Shown: piece after piece, positions 9,618 through 19,090 of the stretch
Numbering within the stretch: position 1 is the stretch's first letter
Layout: every line of letters starts with the position of its first letter
Source: Paenibacillus sp. ACRRY
Lineage (GTDB): Bacteria; Bacillota; Bacilli; Paenibacillales; Paenibacillaceae
Reading direction: 5' to 3'
Length of the DNA: 64,000 nt
Assembly (NCBI RefSeq): GCF_022346995.1
Contig: NZ_JAKRNM010000010.1
Location: 94,624 to 158,623, forward strand
Notes under the pieces: generated by a model
What the model was told of the DNA's origin: nothing
Databases searched by the model: none
What the model saw: only the letters and a program-made list of their open reading frames with translations
Program-made: the position numbers and the translations under genes

Positions 9618-9890
9618 ATGAAATGCATTTCCGTGTACACTGACAATTTTGAGGCCTTCTCCGATATTTTTGAACAAATCGTTGAACAGGAAATGGCTGA
9701 GAACGAAGAGAAAGAAGTCGAAGGCATCACAGTAAGCCACTCTGGCGACGTGCCTGAACACTATTTGGAGCGTATGTCTACAAAACCGGAAGTTGTGGTT
9801 ATGAGAGACAAAGGAAGAGACATTACAATTTTGCAGCATGGCCAAGTATTTGAGATTTTGCTGCCATCCCTGGAGAATGCTGTTTCCTAA
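9618..9890 (+). CDS. Small conserved hypothetical protein
   Basis: This 90-residue, acidic, soluble protein begins MKCISVYTDNFEAFSDIF and has GAGGATGAG nine bases before its ATG. It lies 23 bp after nth and may share its transcript. I recognise no domain with certainty. Codon use matches the neighbours, and the reverse-strand frames overlapping it are less convincing. No function is proposed. Confidence 0.72.
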   Translation: MKCISVYTDNFEAFSDIFEQIVEQEMAENEEKEVEGITVSHSGDVPEHYLERMSTKPEVVVMRDKGRDITILQHGQVFEILLPSLENAVS

Positions 9891-10024
9891 TTTTTCTGGT
9901 AAACGCAAGACATGTTGCATCAATGCTGGCATCGAGCTTATCACATAAGTTCATGCGGGCATTGAATGCGACATACATAGCTATGCACAGTGAACTTTGT
10001 GTAATCAATAGAACCACAACTTAG

Positions 10025-10055
10025 ATAAAACCGACAGATCGGTTTTATTTTTTTT
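10025..10055 (+). terminator. Terminator after nth and the small protein gene
   Basis: TAAAACCGA and TCGGTTTTA form a tight stem with a three- or four-base loop, followed by seven or more T. The 130 bp between the small gene (ending 9890) and this stem hold no convincing gene. Confidence 0.88.
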
Positions 10056-10108
10056 AGCAAAAATGAGCATTTCTTCTGCATCGCTTACCTTCAAATGGGT
10101 GTAAACCG

Positions 10109-10137
10109 TTCAAATTCGGTTCGTCTAATGTTAAAAT
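10109..10137 (+). promoter_or_regulatory. Candidate sigma-A promoter of the dynamin-like gene
   Basis: TTCAAA (10109-10114) and TAAAAT (10132-10137) are 17 bp apart, 67 bp before the ATG at 10204. With the terminator just upstream this accounts for the 313-bp gap 9891-10203. Confidence 0.5.
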
Positions 10138-10203
10138 ACATTTATTATGAGATAAAGGCATGATGCAGATGCCAATTAAGAGGAGCCAGGGGGAAGGCCA
10201 GAC

Positions 10204-13200
10204 ATGACCAGAACAGATTACCCAGTAGAATTGGCTGAACCACTGCTTTCACTGCGCAAGGCAATGGAGCAAACAGGAGACCATACTGCTGTACATGCTT
10301 TAACAGATCTGATGAGCAAGGCAGAGATGAAGCAATTGACGATCGCGTTTTGTGGACACTTCTCTGCAGGAAAATCAAGTTTGATCAATAGTTTATGTGG
10401 TAAGCGGGTGCTACCATCAAGCCCTGTTCCGACAAGTGCCAATGTGGTGTCCATTCGTAATGGCGCGCCTCGAGCGCTGATTTATACGGCGACTAACGAA
10501 AGCGCTGACAATCAGGGAGGACTGGCAGATCCGCTTGAGGTATCTCCTGAACAATTGGAAGAGTACTGCAAGAATGGTGGTGCGTATCGTTCCATTGAAG
10601 TGTGGGATGATATCCCTTTACTGGCGGATGAAGCTGTGCTTCTGGATACACCAGGTGTGGACTCGACTGACCGGGGACATGGTTTGGCAACACATTCGGC
10701 GCTTCACCTTGCTGATGTAGTGTTTTATGTGATGGATTATAACCATGTTCAGTCTGAGAGCAATTTGTCTTTCGCCAAAAGCTTGTCGGATTGGGGGAAG
10801 CCGTTGTTTCTCATTGTGAATCAGATTGATAAGCATAGGGAACGGGAGCTAGCGTTTGACGAGTATGTGAAAGGCGTAGAGGCGATTTTTGACGCGTGGG
10901 AAGTCAGGTATGATGGGCTCTTGTTCACTTCGCTTCGTGATAAGGATCATCGTTATAACCAATGGAATGTGCTCCCTGATTTGATTCAACACATGTTGAA
11001 AAAGAAGGAGGCACTAATTCGTCATAGTCTTGCAAGTTCAGCGAGGCATATTACCGAGCAGCACTTAATCAGACAGGCTGAACAGCGTGAGGACGAAGAG
11101 GCAGCTCTGCTGGAGGAAATCGGAGGACAGGAAGGTATTGAACGGCTTGAACAAGAGCTGGATAAGTTAAAGGCTGATGAAGACGAGATTCGTGCAAAGC
11201 CTTCACGGGAGCGTGAGAAGTTCCGGGGGGAGCTCGAGTCCCTGTTAGCGAATGCAAACCTTACTCCCGCAGATATACGTACCTCGGCGGCAGCCTATCT
11301 TGAGAGCCGGAAACCTGGGTTTCGGGTAGGATTGCTCTTCACAGGTGGGAAGACCGAGCAGGAAAAGCAGCGCCGTGCTGCTGAGCTCGTTAAAATGCTG
11401 CAGGATCAAACTTCGGGTCAAGTGGAAGTGCATATTCGCACTATGCTTCGCAAGCTGGGAGAAGCACATCAGCTGTGGAGTCCGGATTGGGAACAGGCAT
11501 TGAATGCCGAACTGCCTGTTCTGGATGAAGCACTATTGGAGATGAAACGGAGCGCTGGCGCAGAGGTATCTCCCGAGTATGTGCTTCAATTCAGTAAGGA
11601 GGTGCGGGGCGAGATCGAGGCACGCTACCGTAGGTCGGCCATGATGCTGGCCGATCGGATGCTTGAGGTGCTGGGCGCGCAGGGCGAAGCCGCGCTTCAG
11701 GCGCTGGACGCCAGCCGCGCAGCGGTGCTGGCGCAATCCGCGGCGGCGGCGCGCTATACAGCGCTGCAGCGAACCGCCGCCGCGGAGGCAGCAGGGCTTC
11801 GCAGCCTGCTGCCTCCTGCGGGCCCTCTCACCTCCGGGCTGTTGCCGGAGGTGCAGGGCCCGCATGTGCCCGCGCAAGAGCCGAGCGAAGCTCACGGCTC
11901 TGACCCGGGCACATCCACGTCTGTGGCTGCGCAGCCACAGACGGAAGCGCCGCCGCGCAAAGCTGCGGCGCTTATGCAGCCGGCGGCTGGCGCACAGCGC
12001 CGCCGGCGCCTAGATGCAGCTGCGGCACGGCTGGAAGCAGCAGCTGCACTGGTAGAGCCGTACCCCGCCATGGGGTCGGCGGTACGCGATTTGCGTGCAC
12101 GCGCGGCTTCGCTTGCGGGCGGCACGTTTACCCTGGCGCTGTTCGGAGCCTTCAGCGCGGGCAAATCCTCGTTCGCCAACGCGTTGCTGGGCGAAGCTGT
12201 ACTCCCCGTATCGCCGCATCCAACGACAGCGGCGATTAACCGGATCATGGCTCCAGCGGGAGGCGCGGAGCATGGAACGGCCCGGGTCCGTATGAAGACC
12301 CTGGCCGCGTTTCAGGAAGATCTGGCCTATTCCTTCCGTCTGCTCGGATTGGGCGAACCGGGAGCGGATTGGCAGAAACGGGTGCAATCCTTATCGCCAC
12401 AAGATGTACATCCCGCAGGACGGCCGCACTATAGCTTCCTGCAGGCGGCAGCTGCAGGCTGGGATGACACGATGGATCAGCTTGGTCAAGATGTTCAGGT
12501 GGACCTGAATGGGTACCGGAATTTTGTGGCCAATGAACGAAAATCCTGCTTTGTCGACAGCATTGATCTGTACTACAGCTGTGACATTACGGAACAAGGC
12601 ATTGTGCTGGTGGATACGCCTGGGGCCGATTCGGTGAATGCCCGTCATACGGGGGTAACATTCAATTATATGAAGAATGCGGATGCGCTTATCTTTGTAA
12701 CCTATTACAACCATGCCTTCTCCCAGGGAGATCGACAGTTTCTCAACCAACTGGGACGGGTGAAAGACAGCTCGGCCATGGACCAGATGTTCTTTGTGGT
12801 GAATGCCAGTGACTTATCGTCATCCGAAGATGAACTTGAACAGGTACTGGAGCATGTCAGTACTCAGCTTCGAACCAATGGGATTCGGGCCCCACGGTTA
12901 TTTCCGGTTTCCAGCCTGCTGGCCATGGAAGGCAAGAGCACGGGAGATACGGTAATGCTTGAGCAATCGGGTTTCATCCGTTTTGAGGAAGAGTTTAATC
13001 GGTTCGCTGGCACAGAACTTGCTGACCTTGCTGTTGGAGGTGCTGCCGAAGAACTGTCGAGGGTTATTCAGCGGTTAGATCAGCGTGCAAGAGATGCGGT
13101 TCAGGGTGAAGAAGTGCTGCAGCAGCGCAGGCAGGAACTGCATGCCGTCATGGATCAGTCCCTCGTACGAATCCGAACCCTTGCCGAGCGATCCATGAGA

Positions 13201-13878
13201 GAAGAGCTTGCACAGGAGACGACTGAATTACTCTTTCATGTCAGACAGCGGCTGGGTTATCGATTGGGGCTGTTTATGGCAGAAGCGTTCCATCCCTCTG
13301 TTTTGCGGGAAGACCGTGGTAATCTAAAAGGTGCATTTGCAGCATGCGGGCGAGAATTGCTGCGTATGATCGCTGTAGAGCTGGAACAGGAATTGCTTGC
13401 GACGACACTCCGACTGGAGCAGGCAGGGAAGAGTTGGTTACTGAGGCAGATCGATGATTGCGTTCAGGAGCTTAAACAACGATCTGGGGGAATGGATCTT
13501 TCGCTTGCTTTTAATGAAAACTGGAGCACACCTGTGCTGGAGGAAATCCGGCTGGAGGAACCGACAGGATGGAAATCGTATCTCAGTTACTTCCGCAACC
13601 CCAAGCAATTCTTTGAAGGTGATGGAAGACAGCGACTCCAGGAAGCGCTGGATCCAGTCATTAAACAAATGGTGGCTGGTGCCCTTCCTGCTGCACAGGA
13701 AAAACTGGTTCAGTTCTATGATGCCCAGCTGCATCAGTCGCTGCAGCATCAAGCCAGCCAGTTGGAAGATCGACTGAAAGAAGCTGTTGCTGCATTGAAT
13801 GAGACCATGACAAGTGGCGTTCCAGCAGAGGAATGGCACAGTCTTTCAGCCCAAGTGCAGCAATTCGTACACGAATAA
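10204..13878 (+). CDS. Double dynamin-like GTPase (bacterial dynamin family, DynA-type fusion)
   Basis: The 1,224-residue protein contains two complete dynamin-like halves in one chain. The first G domain has GHFSAGKSS (51-59) and LLDTPGVDS; the second has GAFSAGKSS near residues 650-660 and VLVDTPGADS. Both are followed by long helical stalk-like regions. This matches the Bacillus DynA/YpbR architecture, which tethers and fuses membranes and helps under membrane stress. The join (~residues 490-640) is extremely Ala/Pro/Arg-rich and its DNA is much richer in G+C than the rest, which also creates many spurious antisense frames. It appears monocistronic, between its own promoter and terminator. 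Confidence 0.9.
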   Translation: MTRTDYPVELAEPLLSLRKAMEQTGDHTAVHALTDLMSKAEMKQLTIAFCGHFSAGKSSLINSLCGKRVLPSSPVPTSANVVSIRNGAPRALIYTATNESADNQGGLADPLEVSPEQLEEYCKNGGAYRSIEVWDDIPLLADEAVLLDTPGVDSTDRGHGLATHSALHLADVVFYVMDYNHVQSESNLSFAKSLSDWGKPLFLIVNQIDKHRERELAFDEYVKGVEAIFDAWEVRYDGLLFTSLRDKDHRYNQWNVLPDLIQHMLKKKEALIRHSLASSARHITEQHLIRQAEQREDEEAALLEEIGGQEGIERLEQELDKLKADEDEIRAKPSREREKFRGELESLLANANLTPADIRTSAAAYLESRKPGFRVGLLFTGGKTEQEKQRRAAELVKMLQDQTSGQVEVHIRTMLRKLGEAHQLWSPDWEQALNAELPVLDEALLEMKRSAGAEVSPEYVLQFSKEVRGEIEARYRRSAMMLADRMLEVLGAQGEAALQALDASRAAVLAQSAAAARYTALQRTAAAEAAGLRSLLPPAGPLTSGLLPEVQGPHVPAQEPSEAHGSDPGTSTSVAAQPQTEAPPRKAAALMQPAAGAQRRRRLDAAAARLEAAAALVEPYPAMGSAVRDLRARAASLAGGTFTLALFGAFSAGKSSFANALLGEAVLPVSPHPTTAAINRIMAPAGGAEHGTARVRMKTLAAFQEDLAYSFRLLGLGEPGADWQKRVQSLSPQDVHPAGRPHYSFLQAAAAGWDDTMDQLGQDVQVDLNGYRNFVANERKSCFVDSIDLYYSCDITEQGIVLVDTPGADSVNARHTGVTFNYMKNADALIFVTYYNHAFSQGDRQFLNQLGRVKDSSAMDQMFFVVNASDLSSSEDELEQVLEHVSTQLRTNGIRAPRLFPVSSLLAMEGKSTGDTVMLEQSGFIRFEEEFNRFAGTELADLAVGGAAEELSRVIQRLDQRARDAVQGEEVLQQRRQELHAVMDQSLVRIRTLAERSMREELAQETTELLFHVRQRLGYRLGLFMAEAFHPSVLREDRGNLKGAFAACGRELLRMIAVELEQELLATTLRLEQAGKSWLLRQIDDCVQELKQRSGGMDLSLAFNENWSTPVLEEIRLEEPTGWKSYLSYFRNPKQFFEGDGRQRLQEALDPVIKQMVAGALPAAQEKLVQFYDAQLHQSLQHQASQLEDRLKEAVAALNETMTSGVPAEEWHSLSAQVQQFVHE

Positions 13879-13911
13879 GTATACACGCAAAGTGTATGCA
13901 TATGTATCTGC

Positions 13912-13957
13912 AAAAAGGCTCCTGACCGACCAGGTCATACAGGGAGCCTTTTTTTGT
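13912..13957 (+). terminator. Terminator after the dynamin-like gene
   Basis: AAAAAGGCTCC (from 13912) pairs with GGGAGCCTTTTT (ending about 13955), with a run of T on the 3' side. A smaller GTATACAC/GTGTATGC hairpin sits just before it. Confidence 0.88.
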
Positions 13958-14146
13958 CCGAACAACCTGAAACAAAGAGAATATTCAAACATTTGATTGA
14001 TAGGTGGTCTTTTATTCCTGTTAATGACGCATTAAGGAGAAAGTAGCCTGAATATGGTCAGTTATTCGCTTTGCCGCGAATGGGGGACGGTGATAAACTT
14101 CATAAATGTTCATACTGTTTTTGAACGAGACAAGAGGAGGAGAAAC

Positions 14147-15919
14147 ATGGATGTTCTCAGGCAACTGCAAACCTTTTTTTGGGAAAAGCGCAAGTATTTA
14201 TTTGTATCAATCTTGTTCCTCGCCATAGCGACCGCGCTCGGGCTGGTGTATCCGAATTTGCTCAGGATACTGATTGATGACGTAATTATACCGCGCAATT
14301 TTGAAGACGTTCCCATACTTGCTTTGACCGTGTTAGGTGTTGTCATTTTGAAAGCGGGAATGCAGTTTTTACACGGGTTTTATGGAGGACGCCTTGGTAA
14401 CTTTCTGGCGTACCGACTACGTAACGCATGTTACGAAAAGCTTCAATTTTTATCCTTCCGGTATTATGATACGGCCAAGACGGGTGATCTGATGTCCCGC
14501 CTCACGGGAGACCTGGAAGCCATCCGCAACTTTATCGGATTTGGCTTTGCACAGATTCTCAACATGGTTTTGATGGTCGTATTCGGCGCAATCATGATGA
14601 TGACGATGAGTTGGCAGCTTACCTTGCTGACGCTCATATGTATTCCTCTGCTTGCCTTTGTTGCGCTAAGATTTGAATCCCAGATCCACCCTGCATTCCA
14701 GGAGATGCGACTGGCGCTCAGTTCATTGACGACAGCCGTACAGGAAAATATTACTGGAGTGCGTACCGTAAAATCTTTTGCACGTGAGCCTTACGAAGTG
14801 GAGAAGTTTTCCACACGCAACGAGCGTTACAAAACAAATCAGATTCATGCTGCAACATTGTGGAGTCGCTATTTTCCCATCATGGAGATTCTTGCTTCTG
14901 TAAGCGTTGTACTGCTTCTCATCATTGGCGGAAGAATGGTCATCAATCAGACATTGTCACTTGGTGAACTCGTTGCCTTTTTCAGTTTGATCTGGTACAT
15001 AATCGGACCTATGTGGAACCTTGGTTTCCATATCAACAACTATACGCAATCCAAAGCTTCGGGTGAACGGGTGCTTGAACTGTTGAATACACCGGTGGAC
15101 GTGCAGGAGACAGAAGATCCAATCATTGTTGAGGCTGATCAGGTTAAGGGGCATGTAACGTTTGATTCCGTAACCTTTGCGTATGGCAATAAAATGGCGG
15201 CAGTGACCGATATCAATTTTGATGCACCTCCGGGCTCGGTTATCGGTTTCCTGGGAGGCACAGGTTCGGGTAAGTCCACCATTATTCAGCTCTTGATGCG
15301 TGCGTATAACGTCAATTCGGGAACCATCAAATTGGATGGCAAAAATATTAAGGACATGGGGATACGCAGCTTGCGGAGCCAGATCGCTTCCGTATTTCAG
15401 GAAACGTTCCTGTTCTCCTCCAGCATACGCAACAATATCTCGTATGGTCTCAAAAACGTAAGCATGGATGACATTATTCGGGCAGCGAAGCTGGCCAAAG
15501 CACATGATTTCATTATGGAGTTTCCGGACGGATATGACACAGTTGTTGGTGAACGAGGCATGGGTCTCTCCGGTGGTCAGAAACAACGGATTGCCATTGC
15601 AAGAGCTCTGCTCAAAAATCCAAAAATTCTGGTACTTGATGATGCGACCAGTGCAGTGGATATGGAGACCGAGCATGAAATCCAATCCGGCTTCCAGGAG
15701 GTCATGCGAGGAAGAACGACATTTATCATTGCACACCGGATTTCCTCACTGCGACATGCAGATGAAATACTGGTACTGGATGAAGGACGTGTCGTTCAGC
15801 GCGGTACACACAAACGTCTTATTGAAGAACCTGGACCATATCAGGATGTTTACAAAATTCAATACGCAGACTACATCGCCCGCGGCAAGCGGGAGGCTGG
15901 GGAGCAGGTGAACTCATGA
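14147..15919 (+). CDS. ABC exporter half-transporter (degenerate-site subunit)
   Basis: The start is taken at ATG 14147 because AGGAGGAG lies directly before it; the open frame continues upstream to 14054 without a ribosome site. The 590-residue protein has six membrane segments (ABC_membrane) and a C-terminal ATPase domain: Walker A GGTGSGKST, signature LSGGQ, Walker B LVLDDATSAVD and H-loop AHRISS. The catalytic glutamate after Walker B is replaced by Asp. The downstream half-transporter overlaps by four bases (ATGA), so the two probably form a heterodimer like YknU-YknV or YheI-YheH. Lipid, drug or peptide export is possible; the substrate is not visible. Confidence 0.92.
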   Translation: MDVLRQLQTFFWEKRKYLFVSILFLAIATALGLVYPNLLRILIDDVIIPRNFEDVPILALTVLGVVILKAGMQFLHGFYGGRLGNFLAYRLRNACYEKLQFLSFRYYDTAKTGDLMSRLTGDLEAIRNFIGFGFAQILNMVLMVVFGAIMMMTMSWQLTLLTLICIPLLAFVALRFESQIHPAFQEMRLALSSLTTAVQENITGVRTVKSFAREPYEVEKFSTRNERYKTNQIHAATLWSRYFPIMEILASVSVVLLLIIGGRMVINQTLSLGELVAFFSLIWYIIGPMWNLGFHINNYTQSKASGERVLELLNTPVDVQETEDPIIVEADQVKGHVTFDSVTFAYGNKMAAVTDINFDAPPGSVIGFLGGTGSGKSTIIQLLMRAYNVNSGTIKLDGKNIKDMGIRSLRSQIASVFQETFLFSSSIRNNISYGLKNVSMDDIIRAAKLAKAHDFIMEFPDGYDTVVGERGMGLSGGQKQRIAIARALLKNPKILVLDDATSAVDMETEHEIQSGFQEVMRGRTTFIIAHRISSLRHADEILVLDEGRVVQRGTHKRLIEEPGPYQDVYKIQYADYIARGKREAGEQVNS

Positions 15920-17766
15920 GTGCCGAAACGGTAGCAGACAGGCGCGAGGTCAAAGGGACCTCTGAGAAGAATATAAATGAACGATTCGTCTATCAGGATG
16001 ATGAGATCATTGAAAAACCGTTTAACTGGAAAGAATTTGGACGTTTGTTCGGCTATATGAAACCTTACGCAAGGCAGCTCCTACCGCTGATCATATTAAT
16101 GATGATTTTGGGTACGATCACGAAATTGTCAGTTCCTTTTTTGATCAGTTTGGCGATTGACAGAGCCATAGCGCCGGAGACCGGCCTGCCAAGCATGACC
16201 CTGTTATATATCATTGGGGGTTCGGTACTCCTGCTCTATCTCATTCAATGGGCCGCCAATACGTACCGAATCAAATTAACCAACATTATAGGACAGCGGG
16301 TCATTTATGACCTTCGCTCGGATCTGTTCAAACATATTCAAAAGCTGTCCTTTAACTTTTTTGACAAAAGACCGGCGGGGTCCGTACTCGTTCGTGTCAC
16401 GAATGATATCAACTCATTGCAGGATTTGTTCACCAATGGTGCGGTCAACGTCATGATCGACTGCGTGCAGTTATTGGGGATTATCGTCATATTGATGCTC
16501 ATCAACTGGAAACTCGGTCTGGCCGTTATTATTACGGTACCGATCATGTTTATCATCTCCACCAAGCTGCGGGTACTGATCCGCCGTGCCTGGCAGGATG
16601 TACGCATGAAGAACTCACGCATCAACTCCCACTTGAATGAATCCATTCAGGGGATCCGCGTGACTCAGGCGTATACACAGGAAAAAGAAAACATGAAATA
16701 CTTTGACAACATGAACCTGTCCAGCAAAAAATCATGGGACAAAGCATCGGCAATGAACCAGGGCTTTGGACCGCTCATTGAGATTACCGGCGGTTTTGGT
16801 ACATTGATCCTGTTCTGGTTTGGTGCTTATCTGATTCAAGATGGTCAGTTAACTGTTGGTTTGCTTGTAGCCTTCGCCAACTATGTCGGTAACTTCTGGG
16901 ATCCGATCAACCGTCTGGGCCAGATGTACAATCAACTGCTGGTAGCTATGGCTTCCTCCGAACGCATTTTCGAATTCATGGATGAGGAACCAAGCATTGC
17001 GAACAAACCGGGTGCGAAGCCGATTCCTTCTATTAAAGGCGATATCGTTTTTGACAATGTCGTATTTGAATACGAGAAGGGCAGACAGGCGCTTAAAGGA
17101 ATCAGCTTTACGGCAGCAGCAGGCGAGTCCATTGCACTGGTTGGTCACACCGGCTCAGGAAAAAGTACAATTATCAACCTGATTAGCCGCTTCTATGATA
17201 TTACCGGAGGAAGACTGATGATCGACGGCCGTGATATACAGGATATTACGGTTGAGAGTCTGCGCAGTCAGGTAAGCATTGTCTTGCAGGATACCTTTAT
17301 CTTCTCCGGAACGATTCGTGACAATATTCGATTTGGCAGACTGGATGCAACCAATGAAGAAGTGGAGGAGGCTGCGAAGGCAGTCAACGCCCACGAATTT
17401 ATTATGAAGTTGCCCGGTGGATATGATACGGAGGTTGAAGAAAGAGGAAACGTACTGTCCATGGGACAACGACAGCTGTTGTCCTTCGCCCGTGCCTTGC
17501 TCGCGGATCCACGGATTCTTATTCTGGATGAAGCAACAGCAAGCATTGATACCGAGACAGAGCTCAAAATTCAGGAAGCATTGAAAGTGCTGCTTAAAGG
17601 AAGAACTTCTTTCATGGTAGCTCATCGACTCTCGACGATTCGGAATGCAGATAACATTATTGTGCTCGATCACGGTGAAATCAAGGAAGAAGGAAACCAT
17701 GAGCAACTTATCCAGAAACAAGGAGTTTATAATGGATTAATAGAAGCTCAATACAGATTTTTGTAA
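15916..17766 (+). CDS. ABC exporter half-transporter (catalytic-glutamate subunit)
   Basis: The 616-residue protein has an N-terminal extension of ~45 residues, six membrane segments and an ATPase domain with Walker A GHTGSGKST and canonical Walker B LILDEATASID. Its signature motif is LSMGQ rather than LSGGQ. Since each ATP site uses Walker motifs of one subunit and the signature of the other, this subunit's altered signature pairs with the partner's Asp-substituted Walker B. That gives one degenerate and one active site, as in known heterodimeric exporters. Its ATG overlaps the partner's stop. Confidence 0.92.
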   Translation: MSAETVADRREVKGTSEKNINERFVYQDDEIIEKPFNWKEFGRLFGYMKPYARQLLPLIILMMILGTITKLSVPFLISLAIDRAIAPETGLPSMTLLYIIGGSVLLLYLIQWAANTYRIKLTNIIGQRVIYDLRSDLFKHIQKLSFNFFDKRPAGSVLVRVTNDINSLQDLFTNGAVNVMIDCVQLLGIIVILMLINWKLGLAVIITVPIMFIISTKLRVLIRRAWQDVRMKNSRINSHLNESIQGIRVTQAYTQEKENMKYFDNMNLSSKKSWDKASAMNQGFGPLIEITGGFGTLILFWFGAYLIQDGQLTVGLLVAFANYVGNFWDPINRLGQMYNQLLVAMASSERIFEFMDEEPSIANKPGAKPIPSIKGDIVFDNVVFEYEKGRQALKGISFTAAAGESIALVGHTGSGKSTIINLISRFYDITGGRLMIDGRDIQDITVESLRSQVSIVLQDTFIFSGTIRDNIRFGRLDATNEEVEEAAKAVNAHEFIMKLPGGYDTEVEERGNVLSMGQRQLLSFARALLADPRILILDEATASIDTETELKIQEALKVLLKGRTSFMVAHRLSTIRNADNIIVLDHGEIKEEGNHEQLIQKQGVYNGLIEAQYRFL

Positions 17767-17816
17767 AAAATGATCGAAAAAACACAAAAAATCTTGTAAA
17801 ATTCACAAGAAAAATA

Positions 17817-17916
17817 GGGAGCACCCTTGCAATCTTTAACCAAAACCCCGAAAATAGAGAGACAGATATAGAAGATTTCTCTTTGGGAGGATTGGAAAGA
17901 ACATGTGGGGTGCTCC
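17817..17916 (+). promoter_or_regulatory. Long-range inverted repeat enclosing the purT start
   Basis: GGAGCACCC (18-26 of 17800s) is perfectly complementary to GGGTGCTCC at 17908-17916, which lies inside the first codons of purT. The RNA between includes the ribosome site (GGGAGG at 17885-17890) and the ATG. A CCCCGAAAAT element near 17850 vaguely recalls a PurR box, but its partner is not clear. Function is inference only. Confidence 0.35.
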
Positions 17917-19090
17917 TTTTACGGCTCAAGCCAAAAAAATGCTACTGCTGGGTAGCGGAGAATTGGGAAAAGAGGTCGTTATTGAGGCCCATCGACTGGG
18001 AGTTGAAACGATTGCTGTTGATCGTTATGACAATGCACCTGCCATGCAGGTAGCACACCGGTCTTACTGCATCGACATGTTAGATGCCGAAGCTTTGAAA
18101 CAATTGATCCGCAAGGAAAAACCTCATTACATCGTACCGGAGATCGAAGCGATTGCGACAGAAGCCTTGTTGGAGCTTGAAGAAGAGGGATTTTGTGTTG
18201 TGCCGACGGCACGAGCTGCCCGTTTAACCATGGATCGCGAAGGCATCCGGCGTTTGGCGGCAGAACAATTGAAACTTCCGACAGCAGCCTATCTTTTCGC
18301 GAACAACTTGGAAGAGCTTCAAGAAGCCGTTCGTGAACTGGGTACACCTTGTGTGATCAAACCCTTGATGAGTTCTTCCGGTAAAGGGCAGAGTGTATGC
18401 CGCACGCCGGATGACGTAGAGAATTGCTGGGATATCGCTCTGTCTGGAGCGCGTGGCAAATCTGTACGTGTCATCGTGGAGAGCTTTGTGAAGTTTGAGA
18501 GTGAAATAACGCTGCTCACTGTAAGATCCGTATCAGGAACTGTATTTTGTCCTCCGATTGGTCACATTCAGAAGGATGGGGATTATGTCGAATCATGGCA
18601 GCCGCATGCAATGACTCCACAGCAATGGGAGCAAGCTTGTCATATTGCCAAGTCTGTGACCGATGAGCTAGGTGGTTATGGGCTGTTCGGTGTCGAACTA
18701 TTCTTGACTTCGGACGGAGTTGTGTTCAGCGAGGTATCACCTCGTCCGCATGATACAGGTATGGTTACCATGGTAACGCAGGATAGCTCCGAGTTTGCGC
18801 TGCATGTGCGTGCAATTCTGGGTTTCCCTGTGACAGATGTACATCTGCTTACACCTGGAGCTTCAGCTACGCTGAAAGCAAATCATGAAACATCCGACTT
18901 TACTATAGGCGGGATTGAAGAAGCACTGGCTCTTCCACGTACGCAGGTTCGTGTATTTGGCAAACCTGAGGTCAAAGTGGGACGCCGGATGGCTGTGGCA
19001 CTTAGTGCTGGCCACGATGTGGAAGAAGCTCGAAAAACGGCGGTTCAAGCCGCAAATATGCTGAAAGTGGAGGTAAATCATGTCCAATAA
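17903..19090 (+). CDS. purT: Formate-dependent phosphoribosylglycinamide formyltransferase
   Basis: The 395-residue ATP-grasp enzyme matches PurT over its whole length: MLLLGSGELGKEV, DRYDNAPAMQVAHRS, KPHYIVPEIEAIAT, KPLMSSSGKGQS, ESWQPHAMTP and EVSPRPHDTGMVT. It makes formyl-GAR from GAR, formate and ATP in purine synthesis, independently of folate. It stands outside a purine operon and is followed by an overlapping acetyltransferase gene. The start at 17903 agrees with GGGAGG 12 bases upstream and with the usual short N-terminal extension before MLLLG. Confidence 0.96.
   Translation: MWGAPFTAQAKKMLLLGSGELGKEVVIEAHRLGVETIAVDRYDNAPAMQVAHRSYCIDMLDAEALKQLIRKEKPHYIVPEIEAIATEALLELEEEGFCVVPTARAARLTMDREGIRRLAAEQLKLPTAAYLFANNLEELQEAVRELGTPCVIKPLMSSSGKGQSVCRTPDDVENCWDIALSGARGKSVRVIVESFVKFESEITLLTVRSVSGTVFCPPIGHIQKDGDYVESWQPHAMTPQQWEQACHIAKSVTDELGGYGLFGVELFLTSDGVVFSEVSPRPHDTGMVTMVTQDSSEFALHVRAILGFPVTDVHLLTPGASATLKANHETSDFTIGGIEEALALPRTQVRVFGKPEVKVGRRMAVALSAGHDVEEARKTAVQAANMLKVEVNHVQ

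Noticed and set aside
11533..12387. Several long antisense and alternative frames inside the dynamin-like gene
   Set aside because: They all fall in the G+C-rich linker where stop codons are rare, have no ribosome site, and consist of low-complexity Arg/Ala sequence.
14957..15736. 259-codon minus-strand frame within the first ABC exporter gene
   Set aside because: The plus-strand frame contains all ABC motifs; the antisense translation is Cys/His-rich and has no recognisable domain.
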